A DNA stretch of 43,460 nucleotides from JANPIX01 sp031425195 (GCA_031425195.1 JANPIX010000003.1:1-43460), one strand, 5' to 3'; shown: positions 14,511 through 23,592, counted from the stretch's first letter. Notes: generated by a model from the sequence alone, not told the origin. Numbers and translations: made by a program.

Positions 14511-14824
14511 GCCGTGGGCACCGCTTCGCAGGTCCAGACAAGCTGCAGCACGTCCCGCACCGGAACCCCCTGCACCCGCAGGTTTTCGCTGCCGATCTGG
14601 AACACATCGCCCGACTTGGGGGTGGCGACATCCGCCACCCGAACGTCGATCATGGTGGTCTTGCTGACGATCCGGCTGTCACCGAACGATTCCATCAGGT
14701 CAGGGGCTTTGCGGATGACGCGCAGGGCTGTCCCCGGCCCGACACCAAGCGGCAGATATGACGCCGCCACGCTGATATTCGGGTCGCGAAACATCAGGGC
14801 GGTGGCGGCGTCAAAGGCGGTCAT
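14507..14824 (-). CDS. head-tail joining protein
   Basis: A 105-residue protein starting MTAFDAATALMFRDPNISVA and VIRKAPDLMESFGDSRIV, a layout usual for small gpFII-like or ATPase-mislabelled joining proteins of lambdoid prophages. It lies between the decoration protein and the gp10-like protein and overlaps the latter start. It would attach the tail to the filled head. Confidence 0.75.
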   Translation of the reverse strand: MTAFDAATALMFRDPNISVAASYLPLGVGPGTALRVIRKAPDLMESFGDSRIVSKTTMIDVRVADVATPKSGDVFQIGSENLRVQGVPVRDVLQLVWTCEAVPTA

Positions 14825-14829
14825 GGCGA

Positions 14830-15171
14830 TCAGGCCGTGATCGCCGCGCCATTCAGGCGCACCCGGCCCGTGGTCTCACCAGCACCAGCGCCGGGCACCG
14901 GCTTGACGGCACAGCCGACCAGCTTGTTCGTCGAAGCGACGTTCGTCAGCGCCGTGCCCGACCAATAGATCAGCTGCCCTTCGGTCCAGGCCTGCGAACC
15001 GACTTTGGTCGCGTTGACGACGCCTGTTACCGCCAGTTCCAGATCTGCCGCCGATGCGGCGCTGTTGACCGCGATGCCAAACAGCGACCCGATCAGGACA
15101 CCTGCGCCAGCCACCACGGCGGCGGGGGCGGTCACCGTGACCACATCGCCCGGTTGCACATAGTTCTTCAT
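14830..15171 (-). CDS. DUF2190-type capsid decoration (cement) protein
   Basis: A 113-residue protein starting MKNYVQPGDVVTVTAPAAVV, with VAGAGVLIGSLFGIAVNSAA next and LTGVVNATK-like beta strands. This is the pattern of DUF2190 proteins, known in several phages as trimeric capsid cement proteins. It follows the capsid gene across a terminator hairpin, as capsid accessory genes often do. It would stabilise the expanded head. Confidence 0.82.
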   Translation of the reverse strand: MKNYVQPGDVVTVTAPAAVVAGAGVLIGSLFGIAVNSAASAADLELAVTGVVNATKVGSQAWTEGQLIYWSGTALTNVASTNKLVGCAVKPVPGAGAGETTGRVRLNGAAITA

Positions 15172-15202
15172 TTCCAGTCTCCCGTTTTCGATTTACCAAA
15201 GG

Positions 15203-15226
15203 AAAAGGGCGGTCGCCTGACCGCCC
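15203..15226 (-). terminator. Rho-independent terminator after the capsid gene
   Basis: On the minus strand GGGCGGTC, loop AGGC, GACCGCCC is followed by TTTTCC (plus-strand stem 15207-15214 and 15219-15226, T-run complement 15203-15206). It lies 33 bp past the stop of the capsid fusion gene and before the decoration gene. It can reduce read-through and so raise the ratio of capsid to downstream proteins. Confidence 0.8.
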
Positions 15227-15258
15227 CCTGTTTACATCATCCCGTCGAACCCGACGGA

Positions 15259-17307
15259 TCAGGCGCCGGGGTTGCGATAGGTCCCGCGGAAGTCGATGGC
15301 TCCGTAACCAAAGTCGTGTTCCAGCGTCACCGACATGCCTTGCTGGCCGAACGGTTCATCCATCCGCAGGCGCGGCTGCTCCATCCCGTTCAGGTAGCCA
15401 TAGACAAAGCACGCCGCACCAGCTCGGGTCGGATCGGCGAACATGTACCAGGTGTTGCCGGTGATCTGGGCCGAGACGACCACCCGAAGGCGACCTGCGA
15501 ACGGGTTCACGCTCGGGGCCAAGGCTGGGGTGATCTGGGTCACCAGTTGCAGCGCCTCGATCTCCTTGTCCGGACCCACCAGCAGGATCGTCGGAATGAT
15601 GTTCGTCTTCATCCCGTCGATCGTGGTCTGCTTTCGGATCGCGGCCTGCCCTGCGGCCAGCGAGGCGATGGTGATCGCCGTGCCGGATGCTGCAAGGTTG
15701 GCGCGAGTGGCGGCCGTCAGCCAGACCGCCAGACCGTCCGATGCCAACGTGGCAGACGCCATGAAGGTGTAGAACTGCTGTTCCTCGAAATCGGCCACCA
15801 TCGAACCGTAATCGCCGACCACGCTGTCCACTGCCGACAGATCGTCGTCGATGATCATCTGCCGCGAAAACCGCAGCCCGATGCCGAACGAAGACAGCAC
15901 AGCCGTTTCCCGCTTTTCGCCGAAGGTGCCGAACTTGATCTCGCCGCCCTCACCCACGGGCTGAAGGCGCGGGAAATCACCCGCACGCACCATCGGGTGC
16001 ACCCGGAAATCGTTGAACGTCCGCTTGCGCGAAAACTCGCGGTAGGTCGGGGCCTGCACCTCATAGCGGTCCAGCAGCTGCTTGTTCAGGGCATTCTCGA
16101 AAATGCCCGTGAAATCGCTGCGGCTGTGGGTCGCGTTCATCATGATGTTGATCTTGTCGCCTGCCGTGCGGATCGGGCCCTTGTGCCCGATGCAGTCCGC
16201 CGCCATTTCAACCAGCGACATGCCCATGAACGCACGCGCCTTGTCGTCAGTCGGGGCCTTGCCCGACATCTGCGCGGACAGCGCAAGCCCCATACCGGCA
16301 AGCCGGGTTTCGCGCTCGTCGCGCATGATCCGGGCCGGTTCGCGCCCTTGCATCGTCTGGTCCACGTCGCCCATTTCCTTCCATTTTGCCGTGATCGCGT
16401 CGACGGCAGCCGCCTCGGAAACGCCCCGTGCGATCAGGTCCGTGGCGAAATCATCCGGCACCCGCGCCATCATCGCCGCGTTCCGGATCCGGGTCACACG
16501 CGACCGTTCGGCTGCGGTCGCGGCTTTGGCCACCGCTTCTGCTTCCGGCGATGCCGGGGGCTGCGCATCCAGCACCTTGACGTCGTCTTCAGTTTCGGCG
16601 GACGCATCCGCCTTCGCCTTTTGGGCGGTTTTGTCAGCCATTTTCGTCTCCTGTTTTTTGCGGGGTGTGCCCGCGATCATGGCCATGATGGCCTCTTTGC
16701 CGGGGGTCTTTCCCAGCCCTTCACTTGCATCCCGCCACGCCTGCGGCGCATGGGCATACATCCGATAGTCGAACCGTGCCGCGACATCCGCAGGCTCGTC
16801 ATCCGTATCGGTGGCAAACCCTTCTGCGATGGCGGTCTCGGCATCCATCAGGGTTTCATCGCGCATGATCGCGCGGGCCTGTTCCTTGTCCTTGCCGGAT
16901 CGGCGGGCATAGATCGCCGCATAGCCGCTGGCAGTGGTGTTCAACTGCTTTGCCAGTCGCAGGTGATCCTCTTCCGTGCCGCGCCCTTCGGTCCAGGGGC
17001 TGGCCGGATCATGGATCAGCAGGAAACTGCCAAGCCGCATGGTGATCGTGTCGCCCGCCATGGCGATAAGGGATGCCGCCGACATGGCCGCCCCTTCGAT
17101 CACCACATCCACGTCATCGGGATAATCGACCAGCATCGTATAGATCGCCTGACCCTCTGTCGCGATTCCGCCGCCGCTGTTGATGCGCACGGTCAGTGGC
17201 CCGGTCATCCCGGCCAGCATGTCGCGGACCATCTTGGCGGTAAAATAGTCCTCTCCCCACCACGACATGCCGACTGACCCGTAAAGGCAGATTTCGTTCT
17301 TGCTCAT
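15259..17307 (-). CDS. fused ClpP-like prohead protease / major capsid protein
   Basis: One 682-residue frame joins two head proteins. Residues about 1-190 form a ClpP-fold S14-type protease: the serine lies in EGAAMSAASLIAMAGD (probably Ser76), with His99 in LLIHDP. About 195-290 is an Ala/Lys/Glu-rich linker that looks like a scaffold or delta domain. From about 350 to the end is a Mu gpT/HK97-fold capsid domain (for example FENALNKQLLDRYEVQAPTY and RLRMDEPFGQQGM). The protease should cut itself and the scaffold from the capsid part during head maturation. I see no stop or frameshift between the parts. Such fusions are known in Rhodobacterales prophages. Confidence 0.9.
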   Translation of the reverse strand: MSKNEICLYGSVGMSWWGEDYFTAKMVRDMLAGMTGPLTVRINSGGGIATEGQAIYTMLVDYPDDVDVVIEGAAMSAASLIAMAGDTITMRLGSFLLIHDPASPWTEGRGTEEDHLRLAKQLNTTASGYAAIYARRSGKDKEQARAIMRDETLMDAETAIAEGFATDTDDEPADVAARFDYRMYAHAPQAWRDASEGLGKTPGKEAIMAMIAGTPRKKQETKMADKTAQKAKADASAETEDDVKVLDAQPPASPEAEAVAKAATAAERSRVTRIRNAAMMARVPDDFATDLIARGVSEAAAVDAITAKWKEMGDVDQTMQGREPARIMRDERETRLAGMGLALSAQMSGKAPTDDKARAFMGMSLVEMAADCIGHKGPIRTAGDKINIMMNATHSRSDFTGIFENALNKQLLDRYEVQAPTYREFSRKRTFNDFRVHPMVRAGDFPRLQPVGEGGEIKFGTFGEKRETAVLSSFGIGLRFSRQMIIDDDLSAVDSVVGDYGSMVADFEEQQFYTFMASATLASDGLAVWLTAATRANLAASGTAITIASLAAGQAAIRKQTTIDGMKTNIIPTILLVGPDKEIEALQLVTQITPALAPSVNPFAGRLRVVVSAQITGNTWYMFADPTRAGAACFVYGYLNGMEQPRLRMDEPFGQQGMSVTLEHDFGYGAIDFRGTYRNPGA

Positions 17308-18809
17308 TTCCGGCTTCCTTTTGCAGGCGGGGCATCGTCATCGTCCCGCGTGTCTTCCTTATTGGCTTTTGCAGGGATCGCTTCTCGCGCCCGGGCGTCC
17401 GTGTCGAAAGCCAAATTGCGAGCGTTCGCATCGAGCGCGTCCGCCTCGATTTCGGCCATGATCTGTTCGGGATCGTACCCCAGCTCGCGCACCACAGACT
17501 GGCGACTGGTGAACCCGGCCCTTACTTTGTCAGCCAGGGCAGTAATCTCCCGCGTCGGGTCGACCAGTTCGCGCATCGGCGGTACCCACTCGATGTGCAG
17601 ATCACGCGGCAGCGCGCCGTTCTGGATTGACCAGGCTTCGAGTGCCCAGCCGGCCAGCGGGTTCAAGAACTGCGGCACCATCAGCAGCCATTGCCATCCG
17701 CTGACATTGCGGTTCATTTCCGACCGGCCCATCCGTCCCGACGAAAAGTTCACGCCTTCCAGATCGCCGGTCAGCGCCTCATAGGTGATCCCGATGCCCA
17801 TGGCCGAAGCGCGAAGGATGTATTTAGAGAATTCCGCAAATCCTTCGGCGGCGGGCGGGGTCGAAAACTTGATGTCTTCGCCCGGCAGCAGCGTCTCAAT
17901 TCGACCAGGCTTCAATGTCATGCTCTGCCGTTCTTCGGCCTTCGCTGGCGTATCGCTGTCGGTCAGCGTCCGGAATGCTGCGAAACAGGCAGCGATCTTT
18001 TGGCGCATCAGCTGCGCATCGGCATAGTCCGCCATGTCCTGCAGCAGCATTGCGATTGGGGCGAACCAGGTCACGCCGCGCATCTGCCCCGGCCGATCCT
18101 GCCGGTAGACATGGATGATTTCCGATGCCGGAACGCGACGCACATCGGTCTTCATCCGAATCCGGGACATGGCACCGGGATGCTCGCGGAACAGCCAATA
18201 GGCAACCCGTCGACCAACCGAGTCATATTCAATGCCGTCGCGGATGGTGTTGCCGGTTGCGGCATCGGTGCCGTCCTTTTCCGTACAGAGGAAGTCCGGC
18301 TCAAGCACCTCGATCTGAAATGGCAAGCCAAGCCCGTCGTTGCGGGCGCGGCGACGGCGGCGGATCAGTACCTCGCCCGCGTCCACTACAGTGTTCATCA
18401 CCAGGCGCTGCAATCCGTACAGATTCTGGCGGCCGTTTGCGTCGATCGCCGTGGTATCGAAATGATCTTTCAGCGCCGCCATCAGCGCCGCCTTCTTGGC
18501 TTCCGACTTCGCGACAACCACCTTGGGGATGATACCGTCACCGACAACGTTCGCTGCGATCACCGCCTGCGCGCGGGCCGCAAACGCGGTGTTGCGCACC
18601 ATGTCACGCGCCACATAGGACAGGCGGGCGCGCTGACTGGCAGCGGCGTCCGCATCACTTGAGGCACGCCGCCACGATGCTCCGCGGTTTCCGGTTGTAG
18701 CCGCGTCATAACGCGCAGTGGTTAGAACCTGCAGCGCCGCCCGGTTTCTCGCCCGTGCCAGTGCCGCGCCCGGCGCAAACAGGGCGATGGCACGTTCAAT
18801 GGGATTCAT
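17304..18809 (-). CDS. portal protein (lambda gpB family)
   Basis: A 501-residue protein with the lambda-type portal opening (MNPIERAIALFAPGAALAR, then RYDAATTGNRGASWRRASSD). Typical later segments are VAANVVGDGI, EVLEPDFLCTEKDG and GFAEFSKYILRASAMGIGI, ending in a Lys/Asp-rich tail. It forms the dodecameric ring through which DNA enters and leaves. The stop overlaps the start of the capsid-protease gene by 4 bases. Confidence 0.92.
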   Translation of the reverse strand: MNPIERAIALFAPGAALARARNRAALQVLTTARYDAATTGNRGASWRRASSDADAAASQRARLSYVARDMVRNTAFAARAQAVIAANVVGDGIIPKVVVAKSEAKKAALMAALKDHFDTTAIDANGRQNLYGLQRLVMNTVVDAGEVLIRRRRRARNDGLGLPFQIEVLEPDFLCTEKDGTDAATGNTIRDGIEYDSVGRRVAYWLFREHPGAMSRIRMKTDVRRVPASEIIHVYRQDRPGQMRGVTWFAPIAMLLQDMADYADAQLMRQKIAACFAAFRTLTDSDTPAKAEERQSMTLKPGRIETLLPGEDIKFSTPPAAEGFAEFSKYILRASAMGIGITYEALTGDLEGVNFSSGRMGRSEMNRNVSGWQWLLMVPQFLNPLAGWALEAWSIQNGALPRDLHIEWVPPMRELVDPTREITALADKVRAGFTSRQSVVRELGYDPEQIMAEIEADALDANARNLAFDTDARAREAIPAKANKEDTRDDDDAPPAKGSRK

Positions 18810-18812
18810 GGG

Positions 18813-19022
18813 TCAGACGCCCTTGTCGTAAACGGGGTTGTATCCGGTCGGGATCGCGAGCGGTGCTGCAAGCTGCGCCTCAATGCGCGCGATGAGGCTG
18901 CGCAGGTCCGCCATGCTGTGATATGTAACCGTCCTGCCTTCATAGGTGACGGATTTCACGCCACTCGCCGCTGCCTCTTTCAGGGCCGCTAGATGATCTT
19001 CGGTGTATCCGCTCACAGCCAA
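18813..19022 (-). CDS. gpW: gpW-like head-tail joining protein
   Basis: A 69-residue protein with the gpW pattern: an N-terminal helix (YTEDHLAALKEAAASG), a short beta hairpin (VKSVTYEGRTVTYHS) and a second helix (MADLRSLIARIEAQLA). It lies between large terminase and portal as in lambda. Its start overlaps the terminase stop region by 10 bases. gpW stops DNA leaking from the filled head and helps attach the tail. Confidence 0.9.
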   Translation of the reverse strand: MAVSGYTEDHLAALKEAAASGVKSVTYEGRTVTYHSMADLRSLIARIEAQLAAPLAIPTGYNPVYDKGV

Positions 19023-21031
19023 TCGCCCCCTTTGTGCTTGATCCAGTCATCTGTCGCGCCGTCCGCCCGTACCACCTGTGGCGACGCCGCTGCACCCACC
19101 GGCGGCACCACCGGAATAAGCGCATCCAGCATGTCAGGCTGCAGTTCCGCCTCGGGCGGGGCCGTGCCCCGTTCCGCTTCCAGAACCGCCCACTGTTCCG
19201 CTGTCATGTTTGCCCATCCCTTTCGGCGCGCTGCAGCCTCGGCATAGTTCATCGTGTCCAGCCCCTCGTTACGGCGCGCTGGCTCCACCAGAACCCATGC
19301 CGCCGACGTGACACCGGATCGGCTGGTGCGCAGGACGCGAACCTCCGAAGTGATCTGCCGATAGTATTCGTCGCCCATACCGACGGGGAACGAGACATAG
19401 CCGCGTTCGATCGGGTCTTCCTTGCCCAGCCAGCCGAAGAAATCACCCTTCAGCTGGCTGACGTTCAGCATGAACGCGCGCTTCTGGCGCTTCAGAGCCA
19501 GGCCGTCGCTGCGCCGCTCAAACTTCATCGGCACCATGATCGGGCCGTTCTGCGTCGCCGCACCCTTGACCAGAATGACCCGGCTCCACTGGTGCGTCTT
19601 GGCCCAGTCCCAGACATCCGTCTCGAATGTCCCGACGTCGACCGCCATCATGTCCAGCGCGATCCGCCGCCCGAACTGTGTGCGCCAGGTCGCTTTCAGC
19701 AGTGCGTTCAAGGCTGCGCGCCCCTCATCGTCGCCGATGAAATGCGGGATGACGGTGTAATCCACCGCCCACCTTTGAAAGTTCGGCCCGAAGGCCACGA
19801 TATGAACCTCGATCCGGTCCTGCTGGCAGTCGACACCTGCCGTCAGGATCACCCCGCGCCCCGGCACGATGCCCCGCGGCAGGTTTGTTCCCGGCGCGGC
19901 ATGCTCGACACGGTCGCGCAGCGCCTGCCAGTCCGGCCCCTTGCTTGCCACCTCATACGGCAGGCCAAGCACGTCGTTGTAAAACGTCTGTTCGGTCGAC
20001 GCTTCCACATCCTTGCGGATCGTGGCCTCTGTCGCTTCGCTGACCGTCATCCGGTTCCAGCCCATCACCTGGGCGTATTCCACGGCGATCGATGCCCAGT
20101 CCCGCTGCGGCACATAGGCGCGCCACAAGTGGAACCCCGGATGGTCCCCGCGCGGATTGTGCGCCACCCACCGCCCCTGCGCCACCATGGCCACCTTGTG
20201 CCCGTGGTCGATGGCGCAGCCGCAGCTCTCGCAGGTGAAGTGCGCGGCCTGCAACCGTTCCGGATCGATGCTTGCCCGGAAATTATCCCAGGTCAGCGGG
20301 GCCATGTTGCTGCAGTGCGGACAAGGCACATGGAAATGCCTCTGGTCGCTGCGCTGGAACGCCTTTGTGATCCGGCACGTGCCCGCGATCAGCGGGGTCG
20401 AAATCCGGACGATCTTTGCATCTTCAAAGGCCGACGCCCGGCTCACCATCAGCGCTTCGGGATCACCCATGTCGGTGTCTTCCCACTTCGCAACATCGTC
20501 ACCGATCACCAGCCGCCGCGTCGTCCCCGTCAAGTCGGCAGGCGACCCGGCGCTGGCCACCTTCAGCGATCCGTTCCGGTCCAGCGTTTCCTGATTGAAC
20601 AGGCTGTCACTGTTGGCCCCGGACCCGTCCCCGAATATCGCGCGCAGCCCGGGGGCCTGACGCCGCATAGGCAACCATTTGTTGCGCACCCATTCCGTCG
20701 CCGCCGATTGCGTCGGATGCACCACCAGCGAATCAAGCGGGCAGTATTCGTGCCACGCGCCAATCGTCGGCTGCAGGACCGAAACAGTTTTGCCCCACTG
20801 CGCCGATCCTCGCACCGTCACTTCCCGCGACGGATGTTCAGGCGAAAGGACTTCGTGAATGTCCCGCAGGAACGGGAACCTCTCGATCCGGAACGGCCCC
20901 GGCATCGGTGACCGCTCGTCGAAGACAATGTTGTCTTCGCACCACCGGGTGATGTCCGGCGGCGGCGGGGGCAGCATGGCGCGGGCCGCGGCGCGCAGCA
21001 CCACCGCTTCCGCCGACGCCAGAAACCCCAT
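19013..21031 (-). CDS. terminase large subunit (GpA family)
   Basis: A 672-residue packaging motor. The N terminus shows DITRWCEDNIVFDERSP and an ATPase motif RGSAQWGKT (about 75-82), followed later by LVIGDDVAKWEDTD as the Walker B-like acidic site. A Cys-rich zinc-type segment (CPHCSNM ... CESCGC) lies at about 240-275, as in other GpA proteins. The C-terminal nuclease domain cuts concatemers at cos. I use the ATG at 21031, 2 bases after the small-subunit stop; a GTG at 21061 in frame would add ten residues and overlap the small subunit. Confidence 0.93.
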   Translation of the reverse strand: MGFLASAEAVVLRAAARAMLPPPPPDITRWCEDNIVFDERSPMPGPFRIERFPFLRDIHEVLSPEHPSREVTVRGSAQWGKTVSVLQPTIGAWHEYCPLDSLVVHPTQSAATEWVRNKWLPMRRQAPGLRAIFGDGSGANSDSLFNQETLDRNGSLKVASAGSPADLTGTTRRLVIGDDVAKWEDTDMGDPEALMVSRASAFEDAKIVRISTPLIAGTCRITKAFQRSDQRHFHVPCPHCSNMAPLTWDNFRASIDPERLQAAHFTCESCGCAIDHGHKVAMVAQGRWVAHNPRGDHPGFHLWRAYVPQRDWASIAVEYAQVMGWNRMTVSEATEATIRKDVEASTEQTFYNDVLGLPYEVASKGPDWQALRDRVEHAAPGTNLPRGIVPGRGVILTAGVDCQQDRIEVHIVAFGPNFQRWAVDYTVIPHFIGDDEGRAALNALLKATWRTQFGRRIALDMMAVDVGTFETDVWDWAKTHQWSRVILVKGAATQNGPIMVPMKFERRSDGLALKRQKRAFMLNVSQLKGDFFGWLGKEDPIERGYVSFPVGMGDEYYRQITSEVRVLRTSRSGVTSAAWVLVEPARRNEGLDTMNYAEAAARRKGWANMTAEQWAVLEAERGTAPPEAELQPDMLDALIPVVPPVGAAASPQVVRADGATDDWIKHKGGDWL

Positions 21032-21032
21032 G

Positions 21033-21665
21033 TCAGATATCAGCCCCTGTTTCGGTTTCACTCATCGGTGCAGCATCGGCTGCGCCCGCAATCTCCGTCG
21101 ACCGCGTCGCGCGGTGTGCCCGCAAAGCAGCCAGCAGGATCTGCCGCACCACCTTGAAATCCACGCCCATCTCGTCGGCAACCTTGCGGGCGGCGTCACG
21201 CATCAAGGATTCGAACTCGCGTAGCTCCTGCCCCAAAAGGCGGCTGATCTGCCGCTCCACTTCGGACGCCAGAACGAACTGGCCTTCCTCCTGCGCGTTC
21301 ATCCGGCGCAGGCGGCGGGCCTCTTCTTCTGCCTTCTGTGTCCGCGCCAGGGCGTACCGGTCATCGTCATTGCCGGGCAACTCCGTGTCAGACCGAAGTT
21401 TCCGGGCTGCACCAGCCAACCGCTCGCCGCCGTCGTCTGCAATCAGCCTTTCGACAGCTGCCTTCGTCTGTGCACCATTGCCAAGCATCTGACCGGGGTG
21501 AAGCCCACCCTTCAACGCCTGCGCCGCCAGACCCGGATCAAACCGCCGCGACCGCCCGTCCCCCGTAAACGCCCCGTTCAACCGGCCTTGGCTCACCAGC
21601 TGGCTGATGCGCCCCTGCGACAGGTTCAGGCACTTTGCCAACTCCGCCGCCGTCACGCCCATCAC
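21033..21665 (-). CDS. terminase small subunit (Nu1-like)
   Basis: A 210-residue DNA-recognition subunit. Residues about 2-45 are a winged helix-turn-helix (GVTAAELAKCLNLSQGRISQ then VSQGRLNGAF), as in lambda gpNu1. The middle is a strongly charged coiled coil (TQKAEEEARRLRRMNAQEEG). The C terminus should bind the large subunit. In lambda this protein binds repeated R sites in cosB next to its gene; here matching repeats occur upstream at 21712-21766. Confidence 0.88.
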   Translation of the reverse strand: MMGVTAAELAKCLNLSQGRISQLVSQGRLNGAFTGDGRSRRFDPGLAAQALKGGLHPGQMLGNGAQTKAAVERLIADDGGERLAGAARKLRSDTELPGNDDDRYALARTQKAEEEARRLRRMNAQEEGQFVLASEVERQISRLLGQELREFESLMRDAARKVADEMGVDFKVVRQILLAALRAHRATRSTEIAGAADAAPMSETETGADI

Positions 21666-21990
21666 CAGTTTTCCCTGTTCCCTTGCCTCTCGCCGCCCGC
21701 CCCGCCAACTTTACCCGTTAGCACCAGTTTAGCCTTGGTTCTTTAGGCTTTATGAACCGTTTAGCCCCGTCAAAGTCATTCCCTTCGCGCCCCCGTATAC
21801 CGTGGGGGGCCGGGAAGGACCCAAGGGTTTCTCGCGACGCGGTCTGACCTGATCGGGGCGGATATGGGTGTACCCATGATGGCACGCTGCTTTGCAACAC
21901 CCACCCCGCCAATGCGAAGCGCCCGCACAGGGGTTACCTGCCGGGCGCTCTACTTCGATCTTTCCTAGATGGCACATCTATTTGGTTGCG
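21666..21990. other. cos: gene-free segment with candidate cos site
   Basis: Three similar 12-mers, GGCTAAACGGTT (minus strand, 21766-21755), GGCTAAACTGGT (21734-21723) and TGCTAACGGGTA (21723-21712), lie between the small terminase gene and a G/C dyad: GCCCCC at 21789-21794, GTATAC in the middle and GGGGGC at 21805-21810. In lambda the order is cosN, then cosB with R sites, then nu1; the same order is seen here. The cut position and overhang cannot be read from an integrated prophage. I see no gene in this stretch; a 64-codon minus frame across it has no start site. Confidence 0.45.
21918..21949 (-). terminator. hairpin closing the leftward early operon
   Basis: AGCGCCCG (21918-21925) pairs with CGGGCGCT (21942-21949), and inside it CAGG (21928-21931) pairs with CCTG (21937-21940) around GGTTA. 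It lies about 40 bp past the stop of the last early leftward gene and upstream of the cos/terminase region. There is no T-run, so Rho-dependent or antitermination-controlled release is possible. Confidence 0.45.
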
Positions 21991-22599
21991 TCAAGCGGGG
22001 CCATCACCGCGTCGCACAGCGTGAGAGATGGCCCAGGCGTCGAACAGGGCATCAAGCCCGCGTGCCAGCCTGTCCATCTGCCGCTCGCCACCAGCCGACG
22101 ATGTGTCGCCCCCCATTGACCGCACCGAACAGTCGCGGATCACGACACACTCGATCACCGGGCGCGCCCACATCGGCACGATGGCCCACATGCGGTGAAA
22201 CTTGCGCCGGGCATCAAAGCGGGCAACCTCCGGTTCCGGCTGCTCGTGACACGGATCGATGCGCAGTGCGGCCAAGGGGTCGCGGGCCTGCCGCCCCATG
22301 TAGGCGTCGAGCAACTCCACCGCGATGCTGAACTGCGCAGGTGTCAGCTGACCCTTCACGGCATAGCGCCCGATCCACGTTTGCCGCCGCGTGCGGATCA
22401 CCCCGTTCGGGTTGCTGGCCCGACCCGTGTCGGGATCGACGAACATGACCTCCTCAACCACCTTGCCCTTGTCCTGTGCCTTCGTGCGCGGCCCCAAGTC
22501 CCACGGCGTGGCTGCCAGCGTCACCTTGTCCACCTTGCCGATTGCGATGCCCATCCTGCCTGTCCCCTTGTCAAATCCATTTGAGCCCTGTTTCGTCAC
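21991..22599 (-). CDS. unrecognised phage protein, possible late regulator
   Basis: A 202-residue protein. The GTG start at 22599 overlaps the stop of the previous gene (GTGA). The N-terminal half is basic (GIAIGKVDKVTLAATPWDLG), then IRTRRQTWIGRYAVKGQLTP. The C-terminal half has two Cys and helical segments (VIECVVIRDCSVRSM and RQMDRLARGLDALFDAW), faintly like alphaproteobacterial DUF6456-type DNA-binding proteins. It is the last gene before the late operon, the place of late antiterminators or activators in lambdoid phages. That role is a guess from position only. Confidence 0.65.
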   Translation of the reverse strand: MTKQGSNGFDKGTGRMGIAIGKVDKVTLAATPWDLGPRTKAQDKGKVVEEVMFVDPDTGRASNPNGVIRTRRQTWIGRYAVKGQLTPAQFSIAVELLDAYMGRQARDPLAALRIDPCHEQPEPEVARFDARRKFHRMWAIVPMWARPVIECVVIRDCSVRSMGGDTSSAGGERQMDRLARGLDALFDAWAISHAVRRGDGPA

Positions 22600-22883
22600 G
22601 CCGCTTCCCCCTTGCCCGCCACCAATGCCACATTCTTCAGTACCGCCGCGTTGATCTGGCCTGCGGCATAGCGGTCGCGCAGCATGTCCGGGTCGATGCC
22701 CGACAGGCTGCACACCATCCGGTAATCGCGCCCGTTCCCCATGATCCACTCATGCGCCCGGCGCTTGTCGATGGGTGTCACCCGCCCGGCATTGCCATCG
22801 CTGATCCGCACCACCTGCGACGTCAGCGCCTCGGACAGGGCCAGAAGAACCACGGTCTGCCACAGCAGGCGTTCGCCGCTCAT
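22596..22883 (-). CDS. unrecognised small phage protein
   Basis: A 95-residue protein starting MSGERLLWQTVVLLALSEAL, with a helical N terminus and a short HEWIMGNGRDYRMVCSLSGI segment followed by PDMLRDRYAAG. This last part has the look of a helix-turn-helix, but the match is not firm. It overlaps both neighbours by 4 bases, so it is translationally coupled in the leftward early operon. Confidence 0.7.
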   Translation of the reverse strand: MSGERLLWQTVVLLALSEALTSQVVRISDGNAGRVTPIDKRRAHEWIMGNGRDYRMVCSLSGIDPDMLRDRYAAGQINAAVLKNVALVAGKGEAA

Positions 22884-23548
22884 GCAGCTGACCGCTGCGC
22901 ATTGCCCTGATCAATGAACCCGCGTGCCGTGCGCTGATCGGTGAGCCAGTTTTCCAGCCATGTGCGCTGATCGGGGGTGCAGGCGTTGCGTTCGATCCTG
23001 TCGCGGATGATTCCAGCCAGCCGCTGGTTCTCCTGCGCCTCTTCACGGATCTTGCGCATGTCCATGGCAAGGGGCGGGCGACCGTGCCGCGCCAGGAAGC
23101 GGAACAGCTCCACCGCATAACCGCCCGCCTCTGCAATCGGCCCCTCGACAGACCCAAACCATGACGTGACGATCCGCATTTCACGCAACGGCGGGCGCTG
23201 CAAACCGTGAGCATATCCCATCACGATCACTTCGGACGGCCACACCCCGCGCGCCGCCCCGGTCTGCTGGCCTGCCGTGTCGATCACCGCTTCGGCCAGC
23301 ACCATCAGGTTCACGGGGGTCATGTAGGCTAAACGGTCCACCAGCCTTGCCCGCAGCGCCGCATGTACCGCTTCGGTCACGCCCTTTGCCCGCCTCAGCC
23401 CGGCCTCATCACAGCGCGTCAGCAACAGGCTGCGCACTGCAGCCTTGCCGCTTTCCGCCTCGTTTTCCTGCAATTCCACCATTTCCCTTGCCCTTTTCCC
23501 CAGCATATCCGGCTTGCCCACAGGCGGCACGTCAGCGTTGTTCGGCAC
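22880..23548 (-). CDS. unrecognised phage protein next to the repeat cluster
   Basis: A 222-residue mostly helical, charged protein. It starts after a purine-rich leader (minus strand complement of 23551-23587) that follows the iteron-like cluster. No catalytic motif or membrane segment is visible. The segment RLVDRLAYMTPVNLMVLAEA is amphipathic, and the C terminus is polar. Its gene is the first after the putative replication origin, so a role in replication is possible but unproven. Confidence 0.65.
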   Translation of the reverse strand: MPNNADVPPVGKPDMLGKRAREMVELQENEAESGKAAVRSLLLTRCDEAGLRRAKGVTEAVHAALRARLVDRLAYMTPVNLMVLAEAVIDTAGQQTGAARGVWPSEVIVMGYAHGLQRPPLREMRIVTSWFGSVEGPIAEAGGYAVELFRFLARHGRPPLAMDMRKIREEAQENQRLAGIIRDRIERNACTPDQRTWLENWLTDQRTARGFIDQGNAQRSAA

Positions 23549-23592
23549 CTAAGTATCTTTTCTTCTTATCTTTTCTTTTCTCTTCTAGTCGG

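Noticed and set aside
15154..17277. Very long rightward open frame (707 codons) opposite the capsid gene
   Set aside because: It is the antisense of the protease-capsid fusion; high G+C makes such mirror frames common. Its protein is His/Arg-rich with no domain pattern.
19034..20911. Rightward open frame of 625 codons opposite the large terminase
   Set aside because: Antisense shadow of a clear GpA terminase; composition is Arg/His/Pro-rich and no start site is seen.
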